From the NCBI RefSeq assembly GCF_900116115.1, contig NZ_FOZP01000007.1, positions 1 to 64,000 of the forward strand: DNA of 64,000 nt, written 5' to 3'. Origin of the DNA: Lutibacter maritimus (GTDB taxonomy: Bacteria > Bacteroidota > Bacteroidia > Flavobacteriales > Flavobacteriaceae). Below, one piece after another: positions 28,693 to 37,971 of this stretch. A program made the position numbers and the translations under genes. The notes under the pieces are model-generated. The model was not told where the DNA came from. It did no database searches and saw only the letters and a program-made list of their open reading frames with translations. Position 1 is the first letter of the stretch. Every line of letters begins with the position of its first letter.

Positions 28693-29255
28693 TCACCTAT
28701 AAAGTTCTGATTTAGTTAATGTTACAGGGTTTATTATTAAATTATTTTTTGTATATTTAAAGAGAATTTATTAATTGACACCGATGCAAAATCTATTTTC
28801 ACTTCTTTTTTACATTAAACGCAGTAAAGTTGACATGAATGGGTATGCCAATATTTCTCTTTGACTTCTTTTTTAACGGTCGCAACTTCTTTACCATTCA
28901 TTCTGTTTTTAACTTCTTTCGTTGTCATAATACTTAAATTTTAGATTAAACAATATTTAAGCAGGAACCAAACGGAAGATAAAATCTTAGCTCAAAAGGA
29001 AACGGAATAAATAAGCAAGGAAAAGGCATTGGCTTTATGCCGTAGTCTTTTGATGAAAGTATTTTATGAGTTTAAATTTGCGGTTATATTGTATGATAAT
29101 AAACTTCCTTTCCAAAAAAATTAAGTGAATAATATATCAAAAAATAGTATCCGAACTGAAAATTCATAAATTTTCTATGGAAATGAAAATAACTAATAGT
29201 AAGTTTTATAGCTAATACGAAAATAATAAATTCTCTACCTATTCTGTGGCTATAA
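28693..29255. other. Gene-poor region downstream of tRNA-Ser
   Basis: Apart from one doubtful 37-codon ORF on the minus strand (28815-28928) I see no coding sequence, repeat or RNA in these bases. Its place directly behind a tRNA gene and before foreign-looking genes fits an eroded island border. Confidence 0.4.
28815..28928 (-). CDS. Possible 37-residue small protein
   Basis: ATG at 28928 to TAA at 28815 gives a very basic, lysine-rich peptide (starts MTTKEVKNRMNGKEVATVKK) with two Cys residues near the end. No clear ribosome binding site and no recognised family. It could be a real small protein or a gene fragment in a decayed region. Confidence 0.25.
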   Translation of the reverse strand: MTTKEVKNRMNGKEVATVKKEVKEKYWHTHSCQLYCV

Positions 29256-29861
29256 TTACTTTTTAATACCCAGATTTTTCAGTACAGCAATTAATAAGGA
29301 TGCAGATAATCTTGTTTTATAATCAGGATTTATATATTCAAATAAAATTTTTCCCGATGTATCTACTATAAAAACAGCAGGTACAGGTAAAAAACCTTCA
29401 TTTAAACCTCCTGATTTTACACTTAACATTTTACCATATTTTTCAGGTGATTTAAAAGCAATACCTACTGCTTTAATTAGCTCTCCGTCGCTGTCTGAAT
29501 ATAAACCATAGTTAATTTTGTTTTTGTTATCTGTAATTTTCAGATTTTCTGGAGTATCTGGACTGATAGCAACAATTTGATAACCTAGTTCTAAAATTTC
29601 ACTTTCGGCTTCCTGAATTTCTGCCAAATGGGCGTTACAATATGGACACCAACCTCCACGGTAAAAGAGGATAATTGTTGGTTTTTTACTTAGGATATTT
29701 AAGGTAAAGTGCTCACTTGCATCTTGTGATTTCAAAAGTATATTCGGAAAAACTTCACCAATTAATAACGGCGAGATATCTACTGCTTTATCTGCTATTT
29801 GTGCATTCGATTGAAACCCTATAACACTTACTAATGCTAATAAAATAAATTGTTTTTTCAT
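29256..29861 (-). CDS. Secreted peroxiredoxin-like (AhpC/TSA) protein
   Basis: The 201 residues begin with a signal peptide (ILLALVSVIGFQSNA, then Q) and continue as a thioredoxin fold with FYRGGWCPYCNAHLAEI near residue 90. The CPYC pair replaces the usual single peroxidatic Cys context, as in the peroxiredoxin-like/thiol-redox subgroup. A periplasmic thiol oxidoreductase or peroxidase is inferred. It stands alone, with decayed DNA on both sides. Confidence 0.85.
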   Translation of the reverse strand: MKKQFILLALVSVIGFQSNAQIADKAVDISPLLIGEVFPNILLKSQDASEHFTLNILSKKPTIILFYRGGWCPYCNAHLAEIQEAESEILELGYQIVAISPDTPENLKITDNKNKINYGLYSDSDGELIKAVGIAFKSPEKYGKMLSVKSGGLNEGFLPVPAVFIVDTSGKILFEYINPDYKTRLSASLLIAVLKNLGIKK

Positions 29862-30672
29862 TTTTTAATAATTTTTAATGATTTTTTAATTAATATTTAA
29901 CTACTCTTAGCGCTTAATTCTATACAAGCGCCATAATTTTAATTTCTTAATTGATAGTCGTCTTTAGATGGTCTAAATTACAAATACCTATTCCCACAAG
30001 TTGCAATTCTTTCAGTAACCTTTTTTTGGGTTGCCACAAAAACTGAACATGTTTGGTGTAACATTGCAACGCATGAAGGCTTCCAATTGACATCATCCTG
30101 GGAAGTATCCTGTTAATGTTGTCTGTTACCAAAACCAGCAACCAATCATATGAAAGTCAGAAAACAACTTACCCGAAGTAATTACTTCAATATCTTATTT
30201 TATCTTATATTTTTTTTAAGACACTTAACACAAAAAAACAACTCTTCTAGCAAAGGTGAACCTAACGAATTTAAAAATTCAACAGGTGTATCACAGATAC
30301 CATCTTCTCCCCTTCAACACAGATAAAATCGGGTAAAAAATTCGTGTTTTCAACGCTACACATAGATCTATAAACTCTTCATTGCTACCAATACAAAGTT
30401 CAAAACCGATAGGCTATCCGTTGGAAAGATCCCTTAATTACTGAATAATACATTAAGCATTCCTTAGTGCTAAAAGCTATTTTATAGTACGGAATTTTCA
30501 AAACGTCTTCTCCAAAATCACCTTCTGCTGTTTTACATCCAAAATTACCATACCAACCTGCCAAATCAAATCTGCATCCCCATCAAAGTCCGCTGCTACT
30601 GCGTCATTCTATAATTTTATAACCTGTGTCACCGAATTGAAATTTTTATTATAGTTCATAATTTTTATTTTT
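29862..30672. other. Decayed region with gene remnants
   Basis: Some 800 bases without an intact gene. A 64-codon minus-strand frame at 29947-30141 (ends ICNLDHLKTTIN) has no recognisable family, and short interrupted frames follow on the same strand. The clearest piece is an FG-GAP-like fragment at 30498-30659, listed separately. Confidence 0.5.
30498..30659 (-). pseudogene. FG-GAP/VCBS repeat fragment
   Basis: Reading from the ATG at 30659, the frame gives NFNSVTQVIKL, an in-frame TAG, then AVAADFDGDADLIWQ and a stop at 30498. DxDGDAD is the calcium-binding loop of FG-GAP/VCBS repeats, and the preceding NF...QVI segment fits the same repeat. Only one degenerate repeat remains, so this is a relic of a large secreted repeat protein. 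Confidence 0.5.
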
Positions 30673-31341
30673 TTAAATTAAATTGACTTTACATCTCTTC
30701 CAAAACAGGTTGATGAATTGAAAAAGCGCCAATCCCAAAAAAATGAAAGTAAAAATAACATTAAGGTATTTGCCCATGTCCGTCTTTTTGTCAATTAAGA
30801 AATAGTTTCCTGTTTGGGCGAAAAGCATCATTCCCGAAAACGTTCCCAAGAGCGCACCTCTAATAAAAATGTTATTTTGATTAGTCTTTGGCTTTATTTT
30901 TTCTGTTCTGAATAAGAAAACATAAATGCCCGACCAATAGGGCCATTGCATAAAATTTAAGCTATTAAGCAGCACCCCTAAAACAAACGGAAACTTGATT
31001 AATTGCAATTGCGATAAACTAAAATTTTTCTCATTGCCGATATTAAAATAAAAATATATGGCAATGCAAGAAAAGAAAACAATTGTAAAAATGTCAATTA
31101 ACAACAGTAATTTTTTTTGTTCAACCAACCAATTTGCGCCATAAAAGGCTATTTTTAATACAAAAAATTCAACTGCCACAATCCCGAAAATAAAGGAAGT
31201 TGTTGCCCAATTCCCCTTTTCCAGCAATATTTGTACACCAACTACATTGAGATATCCCAAAGGTAACGTCCCCATTAGGCTGATGAAAAAACCTAAGGCA
31301 AATGAATATTTTTTGAATGAGATACGCTTTAAAATTTTCAT
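30673..31341 (-). CDS. LysE-like family transporter
   Basis: This 222-residue protein has about six membrane segments and the early GTLPLGYLNVVGVQILLEKG region that resembles the PGP motif start of LysE/RhtB exporters. It lies 1 base after the ATP-grasp gene and ends a four-gene operon. Family members export amino acids; the real substrate may be the product of the neighbouring ATP-grasp enzyme, which is inference. Confidence 0.7.
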   Translation of the reverse strand: MKILKRISFKKYSFALGFFISLMGTLPLGYLNVVGVQILLEKGNWATTSFIFGIVAVEFFVLKIAFYGANWLVEQKKLLLLIDIFTIVFFSCIAIYFYFNIGNEKNFSLSQLQLIKFPFVLGVLLNSLNFMQWPYWSGIYVFLFRTEKIKPKTNQNNIFIRGALLGTFSGMMLFAQTGNYFLIDKKTDMGKYLNVIFTFIFLGLALFQFINLFWKRCKVNLI

Positions 31342-31342
31342 T

Positions 31343-32389
31343 TTAGCTAATTGATTTTAAATAATTTGTTAATTTTTTATTGTCAATCACCAACTGCCTT
31401 GATTGTTTCATATTCAAATATGCATATCCTTTTTGATGGTTATAAGTGCTTATTTTATACAAAATATCGTAATGCTTTATAATTTCTTTCCAGGCAAAAA
31501 AAATAGAATGCTTAGGGTCATATATATGCGTAGGTTCACTCCCTGCTCCATTCAGTTCTATGATGGAAAAGTTTTTGCCATTCTCCAAGTCTTCTCTCGA
31601 TTGAAACATAATATCCAGTCTACCAAAATAAAAATCGGGAATTTGCATACAGATATTGTTGAAGGTTTCAGTTAATTTGTCGTTGATCCAATCACTTACA
31701 TCGGTAAATTTACTCCCGCGAACATGATTTCCGAAAGGCACTAAATTAAGGCTTTCGTCTTTTGGTAATATTCTAGCCAATTCAATTCCGAATTTTTTCT
31801 TTAAAATGTCATATTGAAGCGCAAATCTCGGATTTTGAAGAATTAGTTCCTCCACCGTATTTTTACCATTTCCCTTTACGATGAGAAAATCCTTATATAC
31901 AATCCCGGTAATTTTCCCTATTTTCTCATTGGGCATTCTGTAATAAAACAAGCCAATTTCTAATGGAAATTGCGAGAACTCTTGAATAAGAAAATCGTAT
32001 TTTACTTTTTTTAAATAGGTTTCCAATTCAATTTCATCGTGTATTTTTTCCACGCGTAATCCCTGCAAACCTATATCTGGTTTTATGATAAAAGGAAATT
32101 TAATATTAGAAGCCGTTAGTTTTTTCAATATTGTTTCCCAGCTTTCACTGGATTTAATAAACAGGGTTTCAGGATAATATTGCTGCGGAATTAAATCATA
32201 AATTCCTTTTTTGCTTTCCAATGCAAACCCACCGTTGATGATTCGTGGATTGCTTGCGCTAAAAAAACCCAACGATTTTGCTTTAATGCTCAAATAAATC
32301 CAATAGAAATAAATAGGAAAATATAACACGTTCATTGGCCAATATTCCCAATTCAGGATTTTATGAAGTGTGTTTTTTAAAGCTCTCAA
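31343..32389 (-). CDS. ATP-grasp fold ligase-like protein
   Basis: The 348-residue protein shows ATP-grasp elements: FPFIIKPDIGLQGLRVEKI near residues 98-116 (nucleotide-binding lysine and glycine loop), a FLIQEFSQFPLEIGLFY segment near 132, and IIELNGAGSEPTHIYDP near 272, where Glu and Asn ligate Mg2+. It resembles D-Ala-D-Ala ligase-type carboxylate-amine ligases of unknown substrate. The first 40 residues contain a hydrophobic stretch. Its ATG overlaps the stop of the NRDE gene by 4 bases. Confidence 0.72.
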   Translation of the reverse strand: MRALKNTLHKILNWEYWPMNVLYFPIYFYWIYLSIKAKSLGFFSASNPRIINGGFALESKKGIYDLIPQQYYPETLFIKSSESWETILKKLTASNIKFPFIIKPDIGLQGLRVEKIHDEIELETYLKKVKYDFLIQEFSQFPLEIGLFYYRMPNEKIGKITGIVYKDFLIVKGNGKNTVEELILQNPRFALQYDILKKKFGIELARILPKDESLNLVPFGNHVRGSKFTDVSDWINDKLTETFNNICMQIPDFYFGRLDIMFQSREDLENGKNFSIIELNGAGSEPTHIYDPKHSIFFAWKEIIKHYDILYKISTYNHQKGYAYLNMKQSRQLVIDNKKLTNYLKSIS

Positions 32390-33087
32390 AATGATGTTTT
32401 TTCAATAAATTCCTTATTTTCCAAATCCACATAGGTCATTTCAATACGGTTATTTTTTAATAAAAGTTGTGTAATGCTTAATGTTTTTATATTATCGTCC
32501 CTATTAATCACCAGTCCATATTTCTTATTTTTAGGTTGGGTATTCTTATGAAACGAAAGAATTTTTTCTGGAGACATTGGATTATTTTTTGCGCTGAAAT
32601 TCTCAAACCATTGGGTGCGAAGTTCTCTTTGCGATCGATTGTAAAGTGTTGAAGAGGACCAAATATGCGATTCTGATATGGAATGTTCTAAATCATACTT
32701 TTGTTTTTCATCCCATTTCAGCTCGACTAATTTGTTATTTTGAAAAACAATGAGCGTAAACGGCGCTACACCTTTTAATGATATTGAAAAAAAATAACCT
32801 ATCGGATTTGATGCTTTTATCATTTCCATTAAGACAAGGCCCCTGCTTTTTAAATAATTGGTTTTTTTTTTATGATTTTCAAATGCGCCATTCAATAAAA
32901 CAATTGCCGTGCCTTCATTTTTTGCAACCACCCAAGTACCACCAGCTTTTTCATCTTTGGGATACATTAATTTAATGCTCTTATCAGTATAAATTTTTGG
33001 TGAAATGGTAGGACGAGTGGTTTTTTCATCCCTGTTGGATGTCAACACAAAACTATCTTTTAGCTGAACAAAACTTACTGTACACAT
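32386..33087 (-). CDS. NRDE/TANGO2 family protein
   Basis: The 233-residue protein begins MCTVSFVQLKDSFVLTSNRD, with Cys2 and the N-R-D-E motif that name the family, including human TANGO2. Cys2 suggests an Ntn-type nucleophile after methionine removal. The cellular role in bacteria is not established. It overlaps the DinB gene by 13 bases and the ATP-grasp gene by 4, so translation of the operon is coupled. Confidence 0.85.
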   Translation of the reverse strand: MCTVSFVQLKDSFVLTSNRDEKTTRPTISPKIYTDKSIKLMYPKDEKAGGTWVVAKNEGTAIVLLNGAFENHKKKTNYLKSRGLVLMEMIKASNPIGYFFSISLKGVAPFTLIVFQNNKLVELKWDEKQKYDLEHSISESHIWSSSTLYNRSQRELRTQWFENFSAKNNPMSPEKILSFHKNTQPKNKKYGLVINRDDNIKTLSITQLLLKNNRIEMTYVDLENKEFIEKTSF

Positions 33088-33578
33088 TTCCTTTTATATC
33101 TAATAGTCGCAGGAGCCAATCCGAAATTTTCATCTATAAACGATGCTTTGTTTAATTCCAATAAACCCACTTTTATTAAGGCCTGATGATGAATACTGTG
33201 CTCTAAACAATAAGCTAACTCTCTAAATACAGTTGTTTTTATTAGAGTTTCATTTTTTTCATTTTCAGAAAAATTACCTTCCAAATAGCAAAGTGCGTCT
33301 GAAAATTCCATTGTTAATTTTGAACAAATACTTTCAATCACTTCAATGACAACATCCTTATTTGTTTCAATTAGCAAATTTCTTTTTCGATTGTCGTAAT
33401 TTATAATTTTTGAATCTAAACCATCTAAAACGCTTTGATAAAATTCTAAAATATGACGAACATGTTGTCCAATTGTGGCATTTGACAGTAATTTAGAACC
33501 ATACGTATATTCTTGATCAGACAATTTAATCACAAGCTTTTTTAATTCTTCTAAATTTTGTTTGCAATATGTTTTCAT
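33075..33578 (-). CDS. DinB-family protein
   Basis: The 167 residues form a four-helix DinB/YfiT-type protein with the metal-binding histidines in GQHVRHILEFYQ (about 52-63) and LEHSIHHQALIKVG (about 126-139). Such proteins act in thiol transfer or unknown metal-dependent reactions. A 29-codon ORF (33575-33664) ends in ATGA overlap with its start. First full gene of the DinB-NRDE-ATP-grasp-LysE operon. Confidence 0.8.
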   Translation of the reverse strand: MKTYCKQNLEELKKLVIKLSDQEYTYGSKLLSNATIGQHVRHILEFYQSVLDGLDSKIINYDNRKRNLLIETNKDVVIEVIESICSKLTMEFSDALCYLEGNFSENEKNETLIKTTVFRELAYCLEHSIHHQALIKVGLLELNKASFIDENFGLAPATIRYKRKCVQ

Positions 33579-33664
33579 CTGTTTAAATTTTCATTTTTAG
33601 CGGTAAAAGTGCTGTCCCTAATGATCATTCCTTTGTATTCTGAAATTTGTTGTTTTCGATTCAT
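33575..33664 (-). CDS. Short upstream ORF (29 codons)
   Basis: ATG at 33664 runs to a TGA that overlaps the DinB start codon (ATGA). The peptide (MNRKQQISEYKGMIIRDSTF...) is not recognised. It is either a coupling leader peptide or the remaining end of a lost upstream gene. Confidence 0.3.
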   Translation of the reverse strand: MNRKQQISEYKGMIIRDSTFTAKNENLNR

Positions 33665-33789
33665 TAAATCTTTAATTTAATAGTTAAAGCTCACTCCTTT
33701 ATTATCTTCTAAAGCTACACTTAATGCCAAAACCATACTTTTTAAAAATTAAAGTTAGCAACCACTAGTGTCTAGGCCTAGAATATAAT

Positions 33790-33867
33790 AGATGGATAAG
33801 TTATATACTATATTGGGTGTTTTATAATCAAACGCTAAGATTAATCTTATTTGGTGGAATAATTTTA
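33790..33867 (-). mobile_element. IS3-type terminal remnant (copy 2)
   Basis: These bases resemble 59690-59760, the end of the IS3-family relic: ACTATATTGGGTGTTTT matches ACCATATTCGGTGTTTT, and AATCTTATTTGGTGGAATAATTTTATTA matches AATCTTATTTAGCTGTATAATTTTATTG. It abuts the esterase stop codon, so insertion scars flank that gene. Confidence 0.5.
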
Positions 33868-35088
33868 TTACATTTTTTTTAACTTTTCTATTTCGTTTTG
33901 AAAGCCATCCTCATATCCTAATTTGTATTTTTTCGACATTTTAATACCTAAAACGTAAGTGTCAATCGCTTTATTTATTTGCCCTGTCTTTTCATACAAT
34001 TGGGCCAGGTTAGTCAAAATTCCAACATATTTTGGGTATGCCTCATAGGCCCTTTTAAAAACTATTATTGCTCCTATAGGATTTTCATCGTCTATCAGTT
34101 TCATTGCTAAGTCAAAATAATCACCCACAGGTCTTCTGGCACTTATACCATACTTGTTTATTAGCTCTTTTTCACCTTTTAAGAAAGTTTCGTTACTATA
34201 ATTTTCCTGAAATTCTTTAGTAGGTTTTAAATCGGAAAAAATAAATTTTAACCCATGATAATTTAGGATTAGTCTGGCATCATCATGCCCTTCATTTCCC
34301 ACTTCTTCATGCTTCCAATGCAGATTTTTAGAGCCCACATTTTTGATAACATTCGTATAGCGGATTAATTCATTTCTCATTCCCCAGCCGTCACCACCGC
34401 CAATCCCAAAATATATTGATTTGTTCAAGTCGGGATGCGAATTGAAAAATTCAGTAGCTTTTTTGGTCATTTCTTCATTATTCCACCATAAAGCGGGAGA
34501 CTGAACGATAAGCGCATCAAATAATTCTGGTTTTTCCATAAAAGCATATACACTAAATAATCCACCAAAGGAGTGCCCTTCTAAAATACGATAGGGATGG
34601 GTTCTATAATTCGACTCAACATAAGGAATCAATTCATTTTGTAAAAAACGAAGAAATTTAGGAGCTCCACCACTTTGTGGAATAACAGCATTACCGGATC
34701 CGCCATAAACATTCTCTCCAGCATTTGATGGGGTTAAATCTCTCGCTCTGTCTATACTTTCGATGCCTACAATGATCATTGGAGGAATGATTCCAGATTC
34801 TGTAAGTAACTCAATGGTCCCAACTACATGTTTTATATTTCCTAAGCCATCCAAAAGATAAAGTACAGGATAGTGAGCTTCACTCTCTTCATAACCATTT
34901 GGTAGTGAAATAATAATTGGTCTATCTTCAGGCAAGATCTCAGATTCTATGGTTAAATATGTACCTAACCCTAAAAGTTCATTGTCCTTGGTTAATTTTA
35001 TTTTATCAGCTATTTGGGCATTAATACTCAATTGACATAAGATTAAAAAGAGTATTGAAAGCGAAATTTGTTTTTTTTTATAGTTCAT
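33868..35088 (-). CDS. Secreted alpha/beta-hydrolase esterase with C-terminal TPR
   Basis: The product is about 406 residues if started at the ATG at 35088, which places a good signal peptide (LSILFLILCQLSINA, then Q) at the N-terminus; an ATG 12 codons upstream (35124) is less likely. The nucleophile elbow GHSFGG lies near residue 155, with a His in the EEVGNEGHDDARLIL region. This is the putative-esterase (Fes/IroE/esterase D-like) fold. The last 80 residues look like one or two TPR motifs (AYEAYPKYVGILTNLAQLYEK). IS3-type remnants lie at both sides, suggesting it was moved in with them. Confidence 0.85.
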   Translation of the reverse strand: MNYKKKQISLSILFLILCQLSINAQIADKIKLTKDNELLGLGTYLTIESEILPEDRPIIISLPNGYEESEAHYPVLYLLDGLGNIKHVVGTIELLTESGIIPPMIIVGIESIDRARDLTPSNAGENVYGGSGNAVIPQSGGAPKFLRFLQNELIPYVESNYRTHPYRILEGHSFGGLFSVYAFMEKPELFDALIVQSPALWWNNEEMTKKATEFFNSHPDLNKSIYFGIGGGDGWGMRNELIRYTNVIKNVGSKNLHWKHEEVGNEGHDDARLILNYHGLKFIFSDLKPTKEFQENYSNETFLKGEKELINKYGISARRPVGDYFDLAMKLIDDENPIGAIIVFKRAYEAYPKYVGILTNLAQLYEKTGQINKAIDTYVLGIKMSKKYKLGYEDGFQNEIEKLKKM

Positions 35089-35154
35089 TATATTAAAATA
35101 TTTTTCATTTAAGACGTTTCTCAAACATTAAAGTAACACAATAATAACTCGCCT

Positions 35155-35217
35155 TAAAATATGGCTACAATTAGAATTGATTTTAAACAGATAATTTATA
35201 TACCATATGGGTGTTCA
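35155..35217 (-). mobile_element. IS3-type terminal remnant (copy 3)
   Basis: AAATATGGCTACAATTAGAA and the following bases to ATATACCATATGGGTGTT closely match 59658-59720 beside the IS3 transposase relic (AAATATGGCTAAAGTTAAAA ... ATATACCATATTCGGTGTT). It lies just upstream of the esterase and downstream of the AraC gene. Confidence 0.5.
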
Positions 35218-35231
35218 TTTTTTTAATTCCT

Positions 35232-36116
35232 TTAACTAACTGAGGCTCTATTAAAACCAATAGTTTCTCTATAAAGTTGTGGAGATACATCTGCATTTTT
35301 TTTAAAAAATCTGCTAAAATAGTATTCGTCATTATAGCCTAACTCGTACGCAATTTCTTTAACAGTTTTATTAGTTAAATATAATTCTCTTTTGGCTTCT
35401 ATAATGATACGTTCAGAGATTAAGTCGGTTAAGGTTTTATTAAAATGAGCTTTGGTTAGCCTTGTTAATGCTTTTGGAGTAATTGCTAACATATTGGCAT
35501 ATTCACTAGCTGAGTGCTTTGTTTTGTAATGCGTTTCAATATAATTTTTTAAATTCTGTAAAATAAAGGGTTCTTCTTTCTTAATAGGTGTTTTTGATAC
35601 TTCGGTTTGTTGTTCTGTTTTTAATCTTGAAGCTGTTATTAAAAATATTTTTAAATAAGAAATTAATAATTCATATTGTGCTAAAGCGGGATTTTGCATT
35701 TCATTTTTAATTTGTTCTATTACCATATTAAAATGCTCTTGTGCTTTAACATTTACATCTACAAAAGGAGGATTATAGATGTTATTAAACAGTACACCAT
35801 TACAAGCTACTTCTTTTTGATGTTTATGAATACAAAAGAAATCTGGATGAAAATGGATAACTAAACCTTTAAGAGAACTGTTAGTTTCTAGTAAAAAAGG
35901 TTGATGAGGTGAAAAAGAAAGCAATGTGTTGGATTTAAAGGAATAACTATTAAAATTGGCTTTTATGTTTCCAACTCCTTGTTGTATCCAAATAAGGGAG
36001 TAGTAGTTATGCTTTTCTATATGGCTAAAGGGGTTATTATGTTCAAAATAACTTAGCTTGAAAGCCAAATTACCCGTTTGTGGGTTTGTAAGTGTAAAAC
36101 TATCTCTTTGTTCCAT
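35232..36116 (-). CDS. AraC-family transcriptional regulator
   Basis: The 294 residues have a cupin-like N-terminal sensor domain (about 10-170) and a C-terminal double HTH (about 195-285), with VKEIAYELGYNDEYYFSRFFKK as the second recognition unit. It lies 14 bases downstream of the DUF4405 gene in the same orientation and is probably the regulator of that operon. The ligand is unknown. Confidence 0.92.
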   Translation of the reverse strand: MEQRDSFTLTNPQTGNLAFKLSYFEHNNPFSHIEKHNYYSLIWIQQGVGNIKANFNSYSFKSNTLLSFSPHQPFLLETNSSLKGLVIHFHPDFFCIHKHQKEVACNGVLFNNIYNPPFVDVNVKAQEHFNMVIEQIKNEMQNPALAQYELLISYLKIFLITASRLKTEQQTEVSKTPIKKEEPFILQNLKNYIETHYKTKHSASEYANMLAITPKALTRLTKAHFNKTLTDLISERIIIEAKRELYLTNKTVKEIAYELGYNDEYYFSRFFKKNADVSPQLYRETIGFNRASVS

Positions 36117-36130
36117 AATTAGTATTGCTT

Positions 36131-37165
36131 TTAGTTGCTATAAGTCTTTAAAATTACTCTATCTATTATTTTTTTTGCTGTGTCTATATATGAAAGCTCT
36201 TTGTAAAGTGTACCATTTTTTCCTGAATGATGCCCATGACCAATAAGTTTCATTATTTTATAATTATTGTCTTTGATGTCTTTAGAAGATACGTCTGCCG
36301 TGTAAATTAAAGACGGTTGTCCAACTTGACCTGATCCGGAATATATTTCGTCATCAGGAAACTTGTCTTTTGTATAAAAGGTATTCCAATCATAAGATTG
36401 ATTGACTTCTAACATTACTTTATAGCCATTTAAAGTAGATATATTACTTCTAGATTTAATGATAAAATTACCTGTAGGTGTTGCTCCAGAAACAGCATCA
36501 AGATCTTTAGCATTATTAAGAGGAATGTATAGTCCATCAGAAGCTTTTATACCTCGTTTATGAGACCAATAAGGTAAAGCTTCAGGACGTCTTTTTATAG
36601 CAGATTGCCATTTACCATTAACGTTTTTACCAAAATCAAATGTGCTTGATGCTATCACCCTAGAAATATAAAGTGTTTCTATATAATTACCAAGACTATC
36701 TTCTAGCCATATTGCAAATAATGGATATTTAAAAGCACTACCCTTTTTTAACTCGACTTCAAAATGATGCTGTCCATTAACATTGGAAAGTTCTATTACT
36801 TCATAATCAAAAGATGTTTCATCTTTACCTAATTTTTGATTTTTTAACTGATTACCAAAATTATAAATGCTGTTTAATATTGGGACGTTAAGGAATAAAC
36901 CTATACCAATTGCTACCAAAAAGCTAAAGATAAATGGTGCTTGAAGTTTTTGAAAACTAGATCTTTTACTTCCAGTTATATAATTAAATAATGGCTTTTT
37001 GTTATTGATTATATGAAATACCATAGCCAATACAAACAAGAAACCAAAAACGGTATGTAAAGAGGCAAGACCTTTACTAAATGGGATGAGGTACATAGCA
37101 ATACCAGAACCTAGTAAAATAATAAGTATGAAAATTAATACATTTCCTAAAAGCCTTCTATTCAT
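36131..37165 (-). CDS. DUF4405-type membrane protein with periplasmic domain
   Basis: The 344-residue protein has three N-terminal membrane helices (about 7-26, 33-50 and 78-97) with His residues in the LHTVFGFLFVLAMVFHI segment suggestive of a b-type haem site. A periplasmic domain of about 240 residues follows and contains DAVSGATPTGNF, reminiscent of the attachment motif of FMN-binding proteins. An electron-transfer role is possible but not shown. Same operon as the DUF1348 and AraC genes. Confidence 0.65.
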   Translation of the reverse strand: MNRRLLGNVLIFILIILLGSGIAMYLIPFSKGLASLHTVFGFLFVLAMVFHIINNKKPLFNYITGSKRSSFQKLQAPFIFSFLVAIGIGLFLNVPILNSIYNFGNQLKNQKLGKDETSFDYEVIELSNVNGQHHFEVELKKGSAFKYPLFAIWLEDSLGNYIETLYISRVIASSTFDFGKNVNGKWQSAIKRRPEALPYWSHKRGIKASDGLYIPLNNAKDLDAVSGATPTGNFIIKSRSNISTLNGYKVMLEVNQSYDWNTFYTKDKFPDDEIYSGSGQVGQPSLIYTADVSSKDIKDNNYKIMKLIGHGHHSGKNGTLYKELSYIDTAKKIIDRVILKTYSN

Positions 37166-37186
37166 GATGCTGTTTAATATTAAATT

Positions 37187-37594
37187 TTATAATTGTCTGT
37201 CGGTCTCTTCAATTTTTAAATTATTTATACTTGCGTAACGCTTTTGCATAAGACCATTTTTATCAAATTCCCAAAGTTCATTACCATAGGCTCTATACCA
37301 TTGGTCGTTATCACCTTGAAATTCATACTCAAATCTAACAGCCATTCTATTTTCTTTAAAACCCCAAAGTTCTTTTTTTAGTTTGTAGTGTCTTTCATTT
37401 TTCCATTTTTGGGTTAAAAAATCAATAATTTCTGCTCTTCCGTTAATAAACTGTGTTCTATTTCGCCATTCAGAATCTATGGTATAAGCTTTAGAAACTT
37501 GGATTGGATCTTGGGTGTTCCATGCATCTTCTGCCATCTGTACTTTTATTTTTGCTGTTTCTTCGTTAAAAGGAGGTATTGGAAATTTTTTCAT
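37187..37594 (-). CDS. DUF1348 (SnoaL/NTF2-like) protein
   Basis: At 135 residues with [21 protein letters not shown] at the start and [20 protein letters not shown], this is a typical DUF1348 protein of the NTF2-like fold. Family members are small, cytoplasmic and of unknown reaction, often near oxidative-stress or aromatic-compound genes. It lies 21 bases upstream of the DUF4405 gene. Confidence 0.87.
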   Translation of the reverse strand: MKKFPIPPFNEETAKIKVQMAEDAWNTQDPIQVSKAYTIDSEWRNRTQFINGRAEIIDFLTQKWKNERHYKLKKELWGFKENRMAVRFEYEFQGDNDQWYRAYGNELWEFDKNGLMQKRYASINNLKIEETDRQL

Positions 37595-37635
37595 GATGTG
37601 TGTTTTTCATATGATTTATTAAAATATTTTTATCA

Positions 37636-37908
37636 CTAGTGTTTGTAGCTTTCATAACATACATTGCAGACTAGTTTCTTTTCATTGGTTTGTAGGTATA
37701 TACCTTTTAAGTTATTTTCAACATACATTTTAATCCAACCTTTTTTATGTTCCAAATCTTTCATATTTTCAGCCTTTAATGCTTTATAAAAGTTGCCTCC
37801 ATATTCTTGTCTCCCCCAGCAATTTGGGCAAAATCCTTCAGGTGATTTTAACTTGTTGCTAGTTGATTTTTTTCTTAAAAAAGTTAGTATATTCTTGACT
37901 AGATTCAT
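37636..37908 (-). CDS. Small four-cysteine zinc-ribbon-like protein
   Basis: The 90-residue protein has CPNCWG near residue 27 and CNVCY near residue 81, two CxxC pairs that could form one zinc site. The rest is basic and soluble. No family is recognised with confidence. It lies between the carboxymuconolactone-decarboxylase-like gene and DUF1348, in the same orientation. Confidence 0.65.
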   Translation of the reverse strand: MNLVKNILTFLRKKSTSNKLKSPEGFCPNCWGRQEYGGNFYKALKAENMKDLEHKKGWIKMYVENNLKGIYLQTNEKKLVCNVCYESYKH

Positions 37909-37930
37909 CTCTAAATTAGTTTAAAGTTAA

Positions 37931-37968
37931 AAATAAAGGAAATATGGAAATCCATATTCCCTTTATTT
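37931..37968 (-). terminator. Terminator after the carboxymuconolactone decarboxylase-like gene
   Basis: An 18-base arm (37931-37948) pairs with 37951-37968 with one mismatch around an AA loop (AATATGGA/TCCATATT core). It separates the AhpD-like gene from the downstream four genes. Confidence 0.85.
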
Positions 37969-37971
37969 GAT

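Noticed and set aside
29947-30141. 64-codon minus-strand ORF
   Set aside because: No family, no good ribosome site, surrounded by interrupted frames. Mentioned only as part of the decayed region.
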